A stretch of DNA of 36,719 nt from Opitutia bacterium Tous-C1TDCM. Lineage in GTDB: Bacteria > Verrucomicrobiota > Verrucomicrobiia > Opitutales > Opitutaceae. The position numbers were made by a program, and so were the translations under genes. The notes under the pieces are model-generated. The model did no database searches, was not told the origin of the DNA, and worked only from the letters and a program-made list of their open reading frames with translations. How positions within the stretch are numbered: position 1 is the stretch's first letter; every line of letters begins with the position of its first letter. Location: the NCBI GenBank assembly GCA_002288455.1, contig NEUS01000028.1, positions 1-36,719 of the forward strand, given 5' to 3'. Positions 7,656 to 15,105 of the stretch are shown in pieces.

Positions 7656-8563
7656 AACGCGGGCGGCGCGGAATGTTCGGGGTGGGGCTCGGCCTGTGGC
7701 TGGCGGCGGCGCTGGCGGCGGCGGAGTCGGCGCTCGTGTTGCAGACGGACTTCGGGCTGCGCGACGGCGCGGTGGCGGCGATGCGCGGCATTGCGGTGGG
7801 CGTGAATCCGCGGCTCGCGATCCACGATTTGTCGCACGAGAACACGCCTTTCGACATCTGGGAAGGCGCGTACCGGCTGAAGCAGGCGGCGCCGTTTTGG
7901 CCGAAGGGGACGGTCTTTGTTTCGGTGATCGATCCGGGCGTGGGCACGGAGCGCCGATCGGTCGTGGCGGAGACGAAGACGGGGCACTATTTCGTGACGC
8001 CGGACAACGGCACGCTGACCTTGGTGGCGGAGGACATGGGCATCGTGGCGGTGCGGCGGATCGACGAGACGAAGCACCGGCGGCCGGGATCGGACCGATC
8101 GTACACGTTCCACGGGCGGGACATTTTCGCGTTCGTCGGGGCGCGGCTGGCGGCGGGGGCGATCGCGTTTGCGGACGTCGGGCCGTTGCTGGAACCGAAG
8201 GTGGTGGCGTTGCCGTACGCGAAGGCGCGGCGGGACGGGGCCGCGCTGGCCGGCGGGATTCCGGTTTTGGATTTCCGTTACGGCAACGTGTGGACGGATC
8301 TGGACGAGACGCTGTTCGCGGAGTTGCGGCCGGAATTCGGGCAACGGTTCCGCGTGACGATCGCGCGGGCGGGGCGGACGGTTTACACCGGCGAGATGCC
8401 GTATGCGCGGACCTTCGGCGAAGTGCCGCCGGGGCAGCCGCTCCTTTACTTGAACAGCCTGCTGAAGGTGGCGGTGGCGTTGAATGTCGGCGATTTCGCC
8501 CGGACCCACGGTGTGGGCTCGGGGCCGGAATGGTCGGTCCGGGTGGAGCGGGTGCAGCCATGA
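7652..8563 (+). CDS. Exported SAM hydrolase / SAM hydroxide adenosyltransferase family protein (DUF62)
   Basis: A 303-residue member of the SAM-dependent adenosyl-transfer family that splits S-adenosylmethionine to adenosine and methionine with hydroxide (or, in rare members, halide). Family marks are LQTDFGLRDGAVAAMRGIA, VISVIDPGVGTERR-like FVSVIDPGVGT, YFVTPDNGTL and YTFHGRDIFA, which carry the conserved Asp, His and Asn residues, then the C-terminal beta domain with DFRYGNVWTD. Unusually, the protein begins with a good signal peptide (GVGLGLWLAAALAAAES, cleavage near residue 24), so it would act outside the cytoplasm, where free SAM is not expected. Exported relatives exist in other Gram-negatives. 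The start overlaps the hemW stop and its own stop overlaps the next start, so the gene is translationally coupled on both sides. Confidence 0.88.
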   Translation: MKRGRRGMFGVGLGLWLAAALAAAESALVLQTDFGLRDGAVAAMRGIAVGVNPRLAIHDLSHENTPFDIWEGAYRLKQAAPFWPKGTVFVSVIDPGVGTERRSVVAETKTGHYFVTPDNGTLTLVAEDMGIVAVRRIDETKHRRPGSDRSYTFHGRDIFAFVGARLAAGAIAFADVGPLLEPKVVALPYAKARRDGAALAGGIPVLDFRYGNVWTDLDETLFAELRPEFGQRFRVTIARAGRTVYTGEMPYARTFGEVPPGQPLLYLNSLLKVAVALNVGDFARTHGVGSGPEWSVRVERVQP

Positions 8564-9057
8564 GGCGCGTGCTCGGCTTGGTGGTGCTGCTCGGGCTCGT
8601 GGCGCTCGGCGGCGGCTGCGCGGCGACGCCGAAGACGAAAAACTACACGCCGGCGGTGCCCCGCTTTTTTCTCGAAGTGCAGGGGCAGACGAGCGGCGAC
8701 GAGCTGACCTTGCCGAAGAGCGGCGTGAAGATCATCGCCAACGCCAAGCCGGTGCTGACGGAGACGGACATCACGGCGGTGGAACTGGTGCAGGTGGAGC
8801 TCGGCAAGTGCCTCGCGTTCCAATTGGCGCCGACGGCGGCGCGGGATTTCTACCGGATGTCGGTCGTGGCGCAGGGGCGGCGGCTGGTGGTGTCGATCAA
8901 CGACACGCCGCTCGGGGCGCGGCGGATCGACGGGCCGATCGCGGACGGCGTGATCTTCGTGTTTGTGGAATTGGCGGACGAGGTCCTGCCGGAGTTGGTG
9001 ACGAACCTGAAGGCGACGATCGTCGACCTGCAGCGCGAGGTGAAGAAGAAGGGATGA
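8560..9057 (+). CDS. Small lipoprotein resembling the SecD P1 head subdomain
   Basis: A 165-residue lipoprotein that starts inside the stop of the preceding gene (ATGA at 8560-8563). The signal peptide ends in a lipobox VALGGGC with lipidated Cys 20. The mature part contains VLTETDITAVELV, CLAFQLAPTAARDFYRMS, GRRLVVSINDTPLGARRIDG and a closing helix LVTNLKATIVDLQRE. The order (LT-x-x-D, strand, residue run A-x-x-F-x-x-x-T/S, G-x-x-L-x-x-x-x-x-x-x-P-x-I-x-x-x-I) resembles the P1 head of SecD, the periplasmic part of the Sec accessory complex, but there are no SecD membrane segments. I therefore call this a SecD-P1-like fold by pattern only. Its job is unknown; position between an exported SAM hydrolase and an M23 peptidase suggests an envelope function. 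Confidence 0.75.
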   Translation: MRRVLGLVVLLGLVALGGGCAATPKTKNYTPAVPRFFLEVQGQTSGDELTLPKSGVKIIANAKPVLTETDITAVELVQVELGKCLAFQLAPTAARDFYRMSVVAQGRRLVVSINDTPLGARRIDGPIADGVIFVFVELADEVLPELVTNLKATIVDLQREVKKKG

Positions 9058-10115
9058 ACGGGACGCGGCGAGTGCGCGGGGGCCACGGGGCGGCGAAGCT
9101 GCGCCGGTTGCTGGGCTTCGGGCTCGGGCTGGCCGGACTTTGGGCCAAGGCCGCGGCCCAGGAGCGGTTGGAATTGGTTTGGCCGACGCCGAGCCGGACG
9201 TGGGCGGAAGGCAAACCGGCGGCGGAGTGGTTGCAGCACGCGGGGTCGGGCGACCCGCAGTCGGGGGCGTTCGGCGGCGTGCGGAGCGGCGGGACGCAGT
9301 TCCATGAAGGCATCGACATCCGGCCGGTGGGCCGCGACCGCAAAGGCGCGCCGACGGATCCGGTGTTCGCGGTGCTGCCGGGGGTGGTGCGGCATGTGGC
9401 CGGTGCGCCTTCGGGCGGGTACGGCCGCTATGTGGTGCTCGAGCATCCGGGCGCGACGCCGGCGGTGTATTCACTTTACGCGCACCTGGCCTCGATCGCG
9501 CCGGGGCTGCGCCCGGGCCGGACCGTCGCGGCCGGGGCGACGCTCGGCATCATGGGGCACAGCGCGGGCGGCTACCGGATCCCGCCGGACCGGGCGCACC
9601 TGCATTTCGAGATCGGCGTGATGGTCTCGCGCGATTTCCAAAGCTGGTACGAGCGGAAGAAATTCGGCAGCCGCAACGAGCAGGGCGTATGGAACGGGAT
9701 GAATCTGCTCGGCCTCGATCCGCAGGCGCTCTTCGACGATTGGCGGGCGCGGCGGATCACGACGCTGCAGGAGGCGTTTGCCCGGCAGGAAACCGTGGTG
9801 CGGCTGCGGATCGCGACGGTGCGCACGCCGGACTTCGTGACGCGGTATCCGTCGCTGCTGACGAAGCCGTTGCCGCTGGGGCCGGTGGCCGGTTGGGAAA
9901 TCCGGTTCAACTGGACGGGACTGCCCTTCGCGTGGACGCCGCTGACCGGGTTGGAAACCATCGGCCTCGCGGCGGGGGTGCCGCGGATCGCGGAGGTGAA
10001 CGCCGAGGTCGAGCGGCGCCAGCGGAGCAAGAGCCTGGCGGTGCAGCGCGGCGGGATGTGGACAGTCGGGCGCGATCTGGAGCCGGTGCTGCAGCTGCTG
10101 TTCGGGCTGCGTTGA
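9054..10115 (+). CDS. M23 (LytM-like) family peptidase
   Basis: A 353-residue exported protein with a zinc metallopeptidase M23 domain, the family that cuts peptidoglycan cross-links. Ligands are visible: H84 and D88 in FHEGIDIRP, H144 in SLYAHLAS, and HLHFEIG with H192 and H194, the HxH motif. So the active site looks complete, not the degenerate form of EnvC-type activators. The N terminus (residues about 15-36, LLGFGLGLAGLWAKAAAQE) reads as a signal peptide or anchor. The C-terminal 120 residues, after the catalytic domain, form a less common extension of unknown role (RIATVRTPDFVTRYP, WEIRFNWTGLPFAW). It starts within the preceding stop (ATGA, 9054-9057), closing the four-gene coupled operon. 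No T-run terminator is seen; a repeat follows. Confidence 0.88.
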   Translation: MNGTRRVRGGHGAAKLRRLLGFGLGLAGLWAKAAAQERLELVWPTPSRTWAEGKPAAEWLQHAGSGDPQSGAFGGVRSGGTQFHEGIDIRPVGRDRKGAPTDPVFAVLPGVVRHVAGAPSGGYGRYVVLEHPGATPAVYSLYAHLASIAPGLRPGRTVAAGATLGIMGHSAGGYRIPPDRAHLHFEIGVMVSRDFQSWYERKKFGSRNEQGVWNGMNLLGLDPQALFDDWRARRITTLQEAFARQETVVRLRIATVRTPDFVTRYPSLLTKPLPLGPVAGWEIRFNWTGLPFAWTPLTGLETIGLAAGVPRIAEVNAEVERRQRSKSLAVQRGGMWTVGRDLEPVLQLLFGLR

Positions 10116-10126
10116 GCCGATAGGCT

Positions 10127-10166
10127 GAGTTCAGAGTTGAGGGTTGAGAGTTGAGAGATCGATCCG
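10127..10166 (+). repeat. Dispersed repeat, TTGAGAG units ending in GATCGATCC
   Basis: GAGTTCAGAGTTGAGGGTTGA is continued by GAGTTGAGAGATCGATCCG. Direct TTGAGxG units of 7-8 bases end in TTGAGAGATCGATCCG, which recurs at 11680-11697 and, inverted, at 24819-24836. A hairpin GAGCCCG (10166-10172) with CGGGCTC (10180-10186) follows directly. The copy lies right after the M23 peptidase stop. Confidence 0.75.
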
Positions 10167-10220
10167 AGCCCGGGAATGGCGGGCTCCTCGATCCGCTTGG
10201 AGCTCGCGCGAACTTTCGGT

Positions 10221-10241
10221 CGAATCCATATTTTGGATTCG
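10221..10241. promoter_or_regulatory. Perfect inverted repeat upstream of the cNMP/CPBP gene
   Basis: CGAATCCA (10221-10228) and TGGATTCG (10234-10241) form a perfect 8-base inverted repeat with a 5-base AT-rich spacer, 35 bases before the ATG at 10276. Size and spacing fit an operator for a dimeric regulator (such as a CRP-like protein) or a 5' hairpin. Function is inferred from position only. Confidence 0.4.
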
Positions 10242-10275
10242 CCGTGCGCGGGCGGAACCCGAAGGTTGGCCGGAC

Positions 10276-11436
10276 ATGGGTTTGCCCGACCAGACCGCCG
10301 CTGCCGGCCCGCGCGCCAAACCGGCGTGGCCGGATTTTGCCGTGCTGGAGGGCATGGGGCCGGAGGAGCGCGCGGCGTTGCTGGCGCGGCTGCCGCGCCA
10401 GGAGTACGCGGGCGGCGAGACCGTCCTGGCAGAGGGATCCGAAAACGACCGGCTGCTGCTCGTGGCGGCCGGCGAACTCGTGGTGCTGCGGGGCAGCGGG
10501 GCGGGCGACTTTGTGCTGACGCGGCTCGGCCCGGGGGAATGTTTCGGCGAGATGTCGGCGCTGACCGGGGCGCGCACGACGGCGACGCTGCGGGCGGCGC
10601 GGGCGGCGACGGTGCTGCGGCTGCGCCCCGAGGACGTGGCGCCGAACCGGCAGGCGCAGGTGGCGCTGAACGTGGCCAAGATCGTCATCCGCCGGCTGAA
10701 CGGCACGCTCGCGAACCTGCAGCGCAAGCACGAGGAAGCGGCGGCGGCGATGCGGACGCAGCTGGAGGCGGCGGTCTTCGTTTCGAAACTGCTGACGGGC
10801 CTGGCGCTGTACGTCCTGCTGCTGCCGCTCGGACTGGTGCTGAAACCGTATCTGCCGACGGACAGCCTGATCTCGTTTTTCTTCATCGCGGCGTTTTTCG
10901 GGTTGGCGTGGGTGTTTGTGACGCGGGTGGGCGGCGGGTTCGCGGGCTACGGGATGCTGCCGGGGTCCTGGCGGCGGGAGTCGGGCCGCGGGTTGCTGTT
11001 CGCGGTGCCGGTGCTGGCGCTGGTGCTGGCCGGCAAGCTGGGGCTTGTGCGGTGCGGCGGGGCGGCGGCGGTCTTCGAGCCGGGGCGGGCGCTCGCGACG
11101 ATGCCCGGGGCGCAGGCCGGGCATTGGCTCGCGTTGTGCGCCGGCTACATCGCGCTGAGCTACGCGCAGGAGTTCATCCGTTGCGCGACGCAGGGCACGT
11201 TGGCGGCCTACTTCCGCGCGGGCGGCCTGCACGACGGTTGGAAATCGATCGCGGTGTCGAGCCTGGTCTTCGCGGCGATGCACGTGCACCTGAGCCCGGC
11301 GTTCGCGGCGATGGCGCTGGCGGCGGGCCTGTTCTGGGGCTGGGTGTACCAGCGGGAGAAATCCTACTGGAGCGTCTCGGCCGCCCACGCGGCGACGGGG
11401 ACCTGGACGGTTTTCATCGTCGGCGTGCCGTATTGA
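10276..11436 (+). CDS. Cyclic-nucleotide-binding domain fused to a CPBP-family membrane protease
   Basis: A 386-residue fusion. Residues about 20-125 are a cyclic-nucleotide-binding (CAP_ED) domain: FAVLEGMGPEERAALLARLP, GETVLAEGS, LLLVAAGELVVLRG and the phosphate-binding cassette GECFGEMSALTGARTTATLRA with Glu and Arg in place. A helical linker rich in charged residues (140-170) leads to several membrane helices (about 178-260 and 290-385). The last part carries the three CPBP (Abi, CaaX-protease-like) motifs: QEFIR (298-302), VFAAMHVH (H336) and SAAHAATG (H371). The first motif is normally EExxxR, so Gln replaces the first Glu here. CPBP proteins are membrane proteases in which Glu and His bind metal or activate water. 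A cNMP sensor wired to such a domain suggests ligand-controlled membrane proteolysis, which is inference. I chose the ATG at 10276; the in-frame extension to 10144 runs through repeat sequence. Confidence 0.82.
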   Translation: MGLPDQTAAAGPRAKPAWPDFAVLEGMGPEERAALLARLPRQEYAGGETVLAEGSENDRLLLVAAGELVVLRGSGAGDFVLTRLGPGECFGEMSALTGARTTATLRAARAATVLRLRPEDVAPNRQAQVALNVAKIVIRRLNGTLANLQRKHEEAAAAMRTQLEAAVFVSKLLTGLALYVLLLPLGLVLKPYLPTDSLISFFFIAAFFGLAWVFVTRVGGGFAGYGMLPGSWRRESGRGLLFAVPVLALVLAGKLGLVRCGGAAAVFEPGRALATMPGAQAGHWLALCAGYIALSYAQEFIRCATQGTLAAYFRAGGLHDGWKSIAVSSLVFAAMHVHLSPAFAAMALAAGLFWGWVYQREKSYWSVSAAHAATGTWTVFIVGVPY

Positions 11437-11498
11437 GAAAACCGGGACGGGCGGTCTGCCGACGCGGTCGTTCAGGGTTTTCCCAGCGCTGAGCCCGA

Positions 11499-11537
11499 GT
11501 CACAGAGGTCACGGAGGAGGAAAAGGAGGTCACGGAG
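11499..11537 (+). repeat. GTCACAGAGGTCACGGAGG repeat copy
   Basis: GTCACAGAGGTCACGGAGG is followed by a purine run and a second GGTCACGGAG word at 11527-11536. The rest of the 358-base gap from 11437 to 11794 holds no gene I can support, apart from the paired element at 11657-11782. Confidence 0.6.
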
Positions 11538-11656
11538 CAGCCGTTGGAGATTCGACGGGAGCCGGGACGGATTCACCCGGGCGGTGCAGGCCGTGGCGGC
11601 AACGTTTTCAGCCCATTCATCTTTGTCCAACTGCGCCGGGCTCAGCCGGGATCAAG

Positions 11657-11782
11657 CAGTTGAGAGCTGAAAGGTGAGGCTTGAGAGATCGATCCGCCGA
11701 GGTACGGAAAACGCCGCCGAAGCCGGCAGCCTGACGAACCGAACGGTTTTGCGCTCAACTCTCAGCCAAGGTCTCTCAACTG
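11657..11782. repeat. TTGAGAG repeat element bounded by inverted CAGTTGAGAG / CTCTCAACTG
   Basis: CAGTTGAGAG at 11657-11666 is matched in inverted orientation by CTCTCAACTG at 11773-11782. The left arm continues with GCTGAAAGGTGAGGC and TTGAGAGATCGATCCG; the right arm is a second run of CTCAAC words (11753-11782). The whole reads as two copies of the dispersed repeat facing each other 100 or so bases apart, just past the stop of the minus-strand multidomain gene. It could fold back on itself in RNA or DNA. Confidence 0.65.
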
Positions 11783-11794
11783 CATGAGTTGGGC

Positions 11795-14700
11795 TCAGGG
11801 CAGTTCGTAAACTTCGACGAGGGCCACGCCGGCGGTGTTGCCGACACCGGAGACCTGGGCGGTGTAGCTGCCGGGCGGCAGCACGACCACGAGGGCGGCG
11901 TCGCGGCTGCCGGGGGCGAGGGCGAAGGCGCCGACGTTGGCGAAGGTCGGGGCGAGGGCGGCGTCCCAATTGTCGGACGCGGCCAGCACCGCGGTCTCGC
12001 CCTGGCGGAAGAGATCGAGCTTCGGATCGGCGAGGGTGCCGGTGACGCCGAGGGCCGCGAGGGTCGGGCCGACGGCGCGGATGAGGACGCGTTTCGGCGT
12101 CGTGCCGCCGACGGCGAAGCCGGCGATCAGCACGTCGGCGCCGGTGCCGACGCGGGCGCGGCAGGAGAGGTTGACGAGGGTGCCCGGGGAGGCGTCGGCC
12201 TCGTAAACCTCGACGATGGCGACGCCTTGGGCGGCGGTGCCGGTGCCGGCGCCGACGACCTGCACGGTGTAGCCACCGGGCGGCAGGGTGACGAGCATGG
12301 CGGAGTCGCGGCTGCCCTCGGGGAAGGCGAAGGCACCTTGGGCGGCGGCGGCGGCGCGCAGGGCGGCGACATCGGGCACCTCGGGCCAATTGTCGTTCTG
12401 GAGGACGCGTTCGCCGGCGGCGTTGAACACGCCGAGGGTCGGATTCGCGAGGGTGCCGGAGACGCCGAAGCCGGCGAGGGCGGGGCCGGCGCCGCGGATG
12501 AGGAGGGTCTTCGGCTGGGTGCCGCGGACGGTGATGCCGGGAATGACGACGTTGGCGCCGGTGCCGACGTTGGCGCGGGCGGAGAGATTGGTGAGACCGC
12601 TGAATTCCAGCGAGAGGAAGGCGGGCGCGCTGGCCGCGGAGCCGGCGGCGTTGGTCGCGACGCAGACGAAATCGCCGACGTGGGCGGAGGTGAGCTCGTT
12701 GAGTTCGAGCACGGGCGTGTCCGTGTTGCAGAATTCGCCGCCCTTGAAGAACCACGTGTAGGTCGGGGCCGGGGAGGCGGCCACGGCGGCGGTGAGCACG
12801 GCCTTGCCGCCGAGGCGGCCGCGCACGCTCTGCGGTTGCTGCGTGAATACGGGGGCGGTGGCGGCGGGGACGACGGTGAGATCGACGTTGGCGGCCGCGC
12901 TGCCGGCGGCATTGGCGGCGGAAACGAGCAGTTGGAAACGGCCGGCGGCGGCCGGGGTGCCGACGAGGGCGCCGGCCTCGAGCCGGAGACCGGAGCCGCC
13001 GGCGATCGGGAGCGCGTAGGCCGAGTTGGCGGGCAGGGCGGGCAGCGCGAGGCGGAACGGCTGGCCGACCTGGGCGCGGGCGGAAAGATTGGCGGCGAGC
13101 ACGGGGGCGGCGGCGGGGGCGCGGGCGGGGAGCTCGGCGTAGTTGAGATAGCCGATGAACATCTCGTCGCCGGTTTGTTCGCCGAAGCGGACCGTGGCGC
13201 GCGGATCGGGATTGTACGGGTTCCGGGCGGAATTGTCGAAGGCGCCGCTGGCGCGGATGACGGTGCCCGCCGGCAGGCGTTTCGGCACGGCGAAGCGGTA
13301 CTGGGACTGCCAGTCGAAATTGTACTGCGGCACATTGAGGAGCACCTCGACGGAGCCGTCGGGGTAGCGCGCCTCGTAGCGGAAGCGTTTCCCGCGGTAG
13401 TGCATGTGCGGGTTCAGTTCGTAGAGGAGCACGTCGCGCGTGGCGGAGGGCGTGACGGAGACGTCGCGTTCGTAGTTGGCGTTGCCCGGCGGGATCGCGA
13501 TCGAGATGGTGCTGGCGGCGCGGGTCTGGAGTTCGTTTTCGGGCGGGGTCGCACTGAAGTAGAAACCGATTTCGGTGCGGTCCGTCTCGGGCCGGCCGGT
13601 GGCGGTGTAGTGCATCTGGAAAGTGATCGAGCCGTTTTGGCGGATCAGTTTGCCGGTGCCGGCGGGAAAGGGCGTCTGCGTGATGCCGGGAACGTAGCCG
13701 GCGAAGAAACCGCCGAGGCCGCCGCCGTTGAGCAGGACATCGAGGAGCGTGCCTTCGAAGACGAGGGCGTGGTGGACGGCGCGGAGATTGCCCGGCCGCA
13801 CGACGGCGGCGCGGAGCCAGCGATCGGAGGTCACGGGGACGGTGACGGTGATGTATTTGTATTCGATCGTGCCGGTGGCGGGGAGCGATTGTTCGGGAAT
13901 GGGGACGATGAGGTCGGGTTGGCCGAGGCTCCAGGCGGTGGGCGTTGCGGCGGCGGCCGCGGCCGCGGGCAAGGGATCCGGGCCGGAGCCGCGGGGCGCG
14001 CCGGCTTTGGCCCAGGTGTGCAGGACGGCGGCTTCGAGCGGGGTGAGGGCGGCGTCGTTGGCGAAAACGCCGTATTGGGAATCCGCGTGCCACGGGGCCA
14101 TGCGGCGCGTCAGCAGGCTGGCGCGGATCGCGGTCGCGCGGGACGAGACGTCCTCGAAACGCGAATACACGTGCGGCGCGATGTTGCCGGCGGAGTGGCA
14201 GGCGACGCAGCGGCGGGCGACGATGGGCGCGACATCGGCCGCGAAGTCGGCCCGCGGCGCGGGCTGCAGGGGGAGCGGGAGGGCGGCGGCGGGCAGATCG
14301 GCGCGGTCGCGGAGCGGGACGCGGCCGGCGACGACGTCGGCGACGGCATCCGCGGCGAAATTGACGGTGGGGGCCGCGAGACCGCCGGGGGCGGCGTTGT
14401 CCAAGGGACCCCGATACAGGAGGCGGGCGGCGGGGGCGGCGGCGAGGACGTAGGTTTCGAGCTGGCGGGTGGCGCCGAGTTCGGCGGCGACGAGCTGGGC
14501 CTCGTCGAGGAGGACGGGAACGTCGGAATTGTGCAGGGTCTGTTCGGCCGCGAGGCGGGCGCGCGAGGCGGCCGGATCGGGATCGATTTGCCAGACGACG
14601 ACCTCGCCGGGGGCGAAGCGGGCCTTCAGCGCGCGCAGGGCGGCGGCGGTCTGCAGGGCGCGGGGATGGCCGGCGGAGGAAAAGACGAGGACGACGGCCT

Positions 14701-14917
14701 TGGCGCTCGACTCGTAGTAGAGTTCGCGGGCGGTGCCGAGGTGGTCGTTGAGGCGGAAGTTGGGCAGCGTCGCGCCGGGGAGCGGGCCGGAGGCCTCGGT
14801 GGCGGCGAAGGCGCGGAGATCGAGCGGCAGGGCCGCATGCGGCATGGCGGGGCTGCGCGGGCAGAAGGCGAGAGCGAGGCCGAGCAGGAGGAGGGCGCGA
14901 AGGGGCCGGGGGAACAC
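11795..14917 (-). CDS. Thioredoxin-like / cytochrome c / copper type II monooxygenase / Ig multidomain protein
   Basis: A secreted protein of about 1040 residues. After a signal peptide (LRALLLLGLALAFCPRSPA) come, in order: a thioredoxin-like domain without its CxxC (about 45-170); a cytochrome c segment with one heme site, CVACH (237-241); and a copper type II, ascorbate-dependent-type monooxygenase core (about 335-590). The six copper ligands expected for this family are visible: adjacent HH at 382-383 (RAVHHALVF), H436 (FQMHYTATG), HMH at 504-506 (LNPHMHYRGK) and M586 (DEMFIGYL). An Ig-like domain follows (about 690-770, GDFVCVATNAAGS), then two copies of a roughly 130-residue C-terminal module (775-905, 905-1040) also found in the protein at 33089. 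I prefer the GTG at 14917, directly before the signal peptide, over the in-frame ATG at 15082, whose extension is uncharacteristic. The likely role is extracellular or periplasmic oxidation fed by heme electrons; the substrate is unknown. Confidence 0.83.
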   Translation of the reverse strand: MFPRPLRALLLLGLALAFCPRSPAMPHAALPLDLRAFAATEASGPLPGATLPNFRLNDHLGTARELYYESSAKAVVLVFSSAGHPRALQTAAALRALKARFAPGEVVVWQIDPDPAASRARLAAEQTLHNSDVPVLLDEAQLVAAELGATRQLETYVLAAAPAARLLYRGPLDNAAPGGLAAPTVNFAADAVADVVAGRVPLRDRADLPAAALPLPLQPAPRADFAADVAPIVARRCVACHSAGNIAPHVYSRFEDVSSRATAIRASLLTRRMAPWHADSQYGVFANDAALTPLEAAVLHTWAKAGAPRGSGPDPLPAAAAAAATPTAWSLGQPDLIVPIPEQSLPATGTIEYKYITVTVPVTSDRWLRAAVVRPGNLRAVHHALVFEGTLLDVLLNGGGLGGFFAGYVPGITQTPFPAGTGKLIRQNGSITFQMHYTATGRPETDRTEIGFYFSATPPENELQTRAASTISIAIPPGNANYERDVSVTPSATRDVLLYELNPHMHYRGKRFRYEARYPDGSVEVLLNVPQYNFDWQSQYRFAVPKRLPAGTVIRASGAFDNSARNPYNPDPRATVRFGEQTGDEMFIGYLNYAELPARAPAAAPVLAANLSARAQVGQPFRLALPALPANSAYALPIAGGSGLRLEAGALVGTPAAAGRFQLLVSAANAAGSAAANVDLTVVPAATAPVFTQQPQSVRGRLGGKAVLTAAVAASPAPTYTWFFKGGEFCNTDTPVLELNELTSAHVGDFVCVATNAAGSAASAPAFLSLEFSGLTNLSARANVGTGANVVIPGITVRGTQPKTLLIRGAGPALAGFGVSGTLANPTLGVFNAAGERVLQNDNWPEVPDVAALRAAAAAQGAFAFPEGSRDSAMLVTLPPGGYTVQVVGAGTGTAAQGVAIVEVYEADASPGTLVNLSCRARVGTGADVLIAGFAVGGTTPKRVLIRAVGPTLAALGVTGTLADPKLDLFRQGETAVLAASDNWDAALAPTFANVGAFALAPGSRDAALVVVLPPGSYTAQVSGVGNTAGVALVEVYELP

Positions 14918-15056
14918 GGCCGCACCCAAACGCAGGGGCGGCGGCAGGGCAAGAAAAGCGGAGCGTGCTGCCGAACCGACGCAGGTGAGAGCGTGTGATC
15001 GAAAGACGGGAGCGGAACCGAACGGGACCGATCCGCCGCGCCCGCGAGTCGGTGGT

Positions 15057-15096
15057 TCTATCTCCCAACGCCCGACCCTCAACGCTCAACTCCCGG
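15057..15096 (-). repeat. Short CTCAAC-type repeat between the multidomain gene and the TPR gene
   Basis: TCTCCCAACGCCCGACCCTC runs into AACGCTCAACTCCCGG, a loose copy of the CTCAAC (TTGAG on the other strand) units seen at 11657, 18316 and 24820. The surrounding stretch 14918-15105 has no other gene I can support. Confidence 0.45.
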
Positions 15097-15105
15097 GATT
15101 TCCGC

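Noticed and set aside
10144-10275. N-terminal extension of the cNMP/CPBP protein to 10144
   Set aside because: The extra 44 residues translate the dispersed repeat and a hairpin; family sequence starts after the ATG at 10276.
11652-11794. A minus-strand extension of the multidomain gene ORF through 11652
   Set aside because: That is a different frame; the real gene stops at 11795 with the conserved VYELP end, matching the end of the propeller protein.
11789-14998. A 1069-codon plus-strand open frame opposite the copper monooxygenase gene
   Set aside because: It is the complement of a gene with clear ligands and heme motif; the sequence is Gly/Asp/Glu low-complexity shadow.
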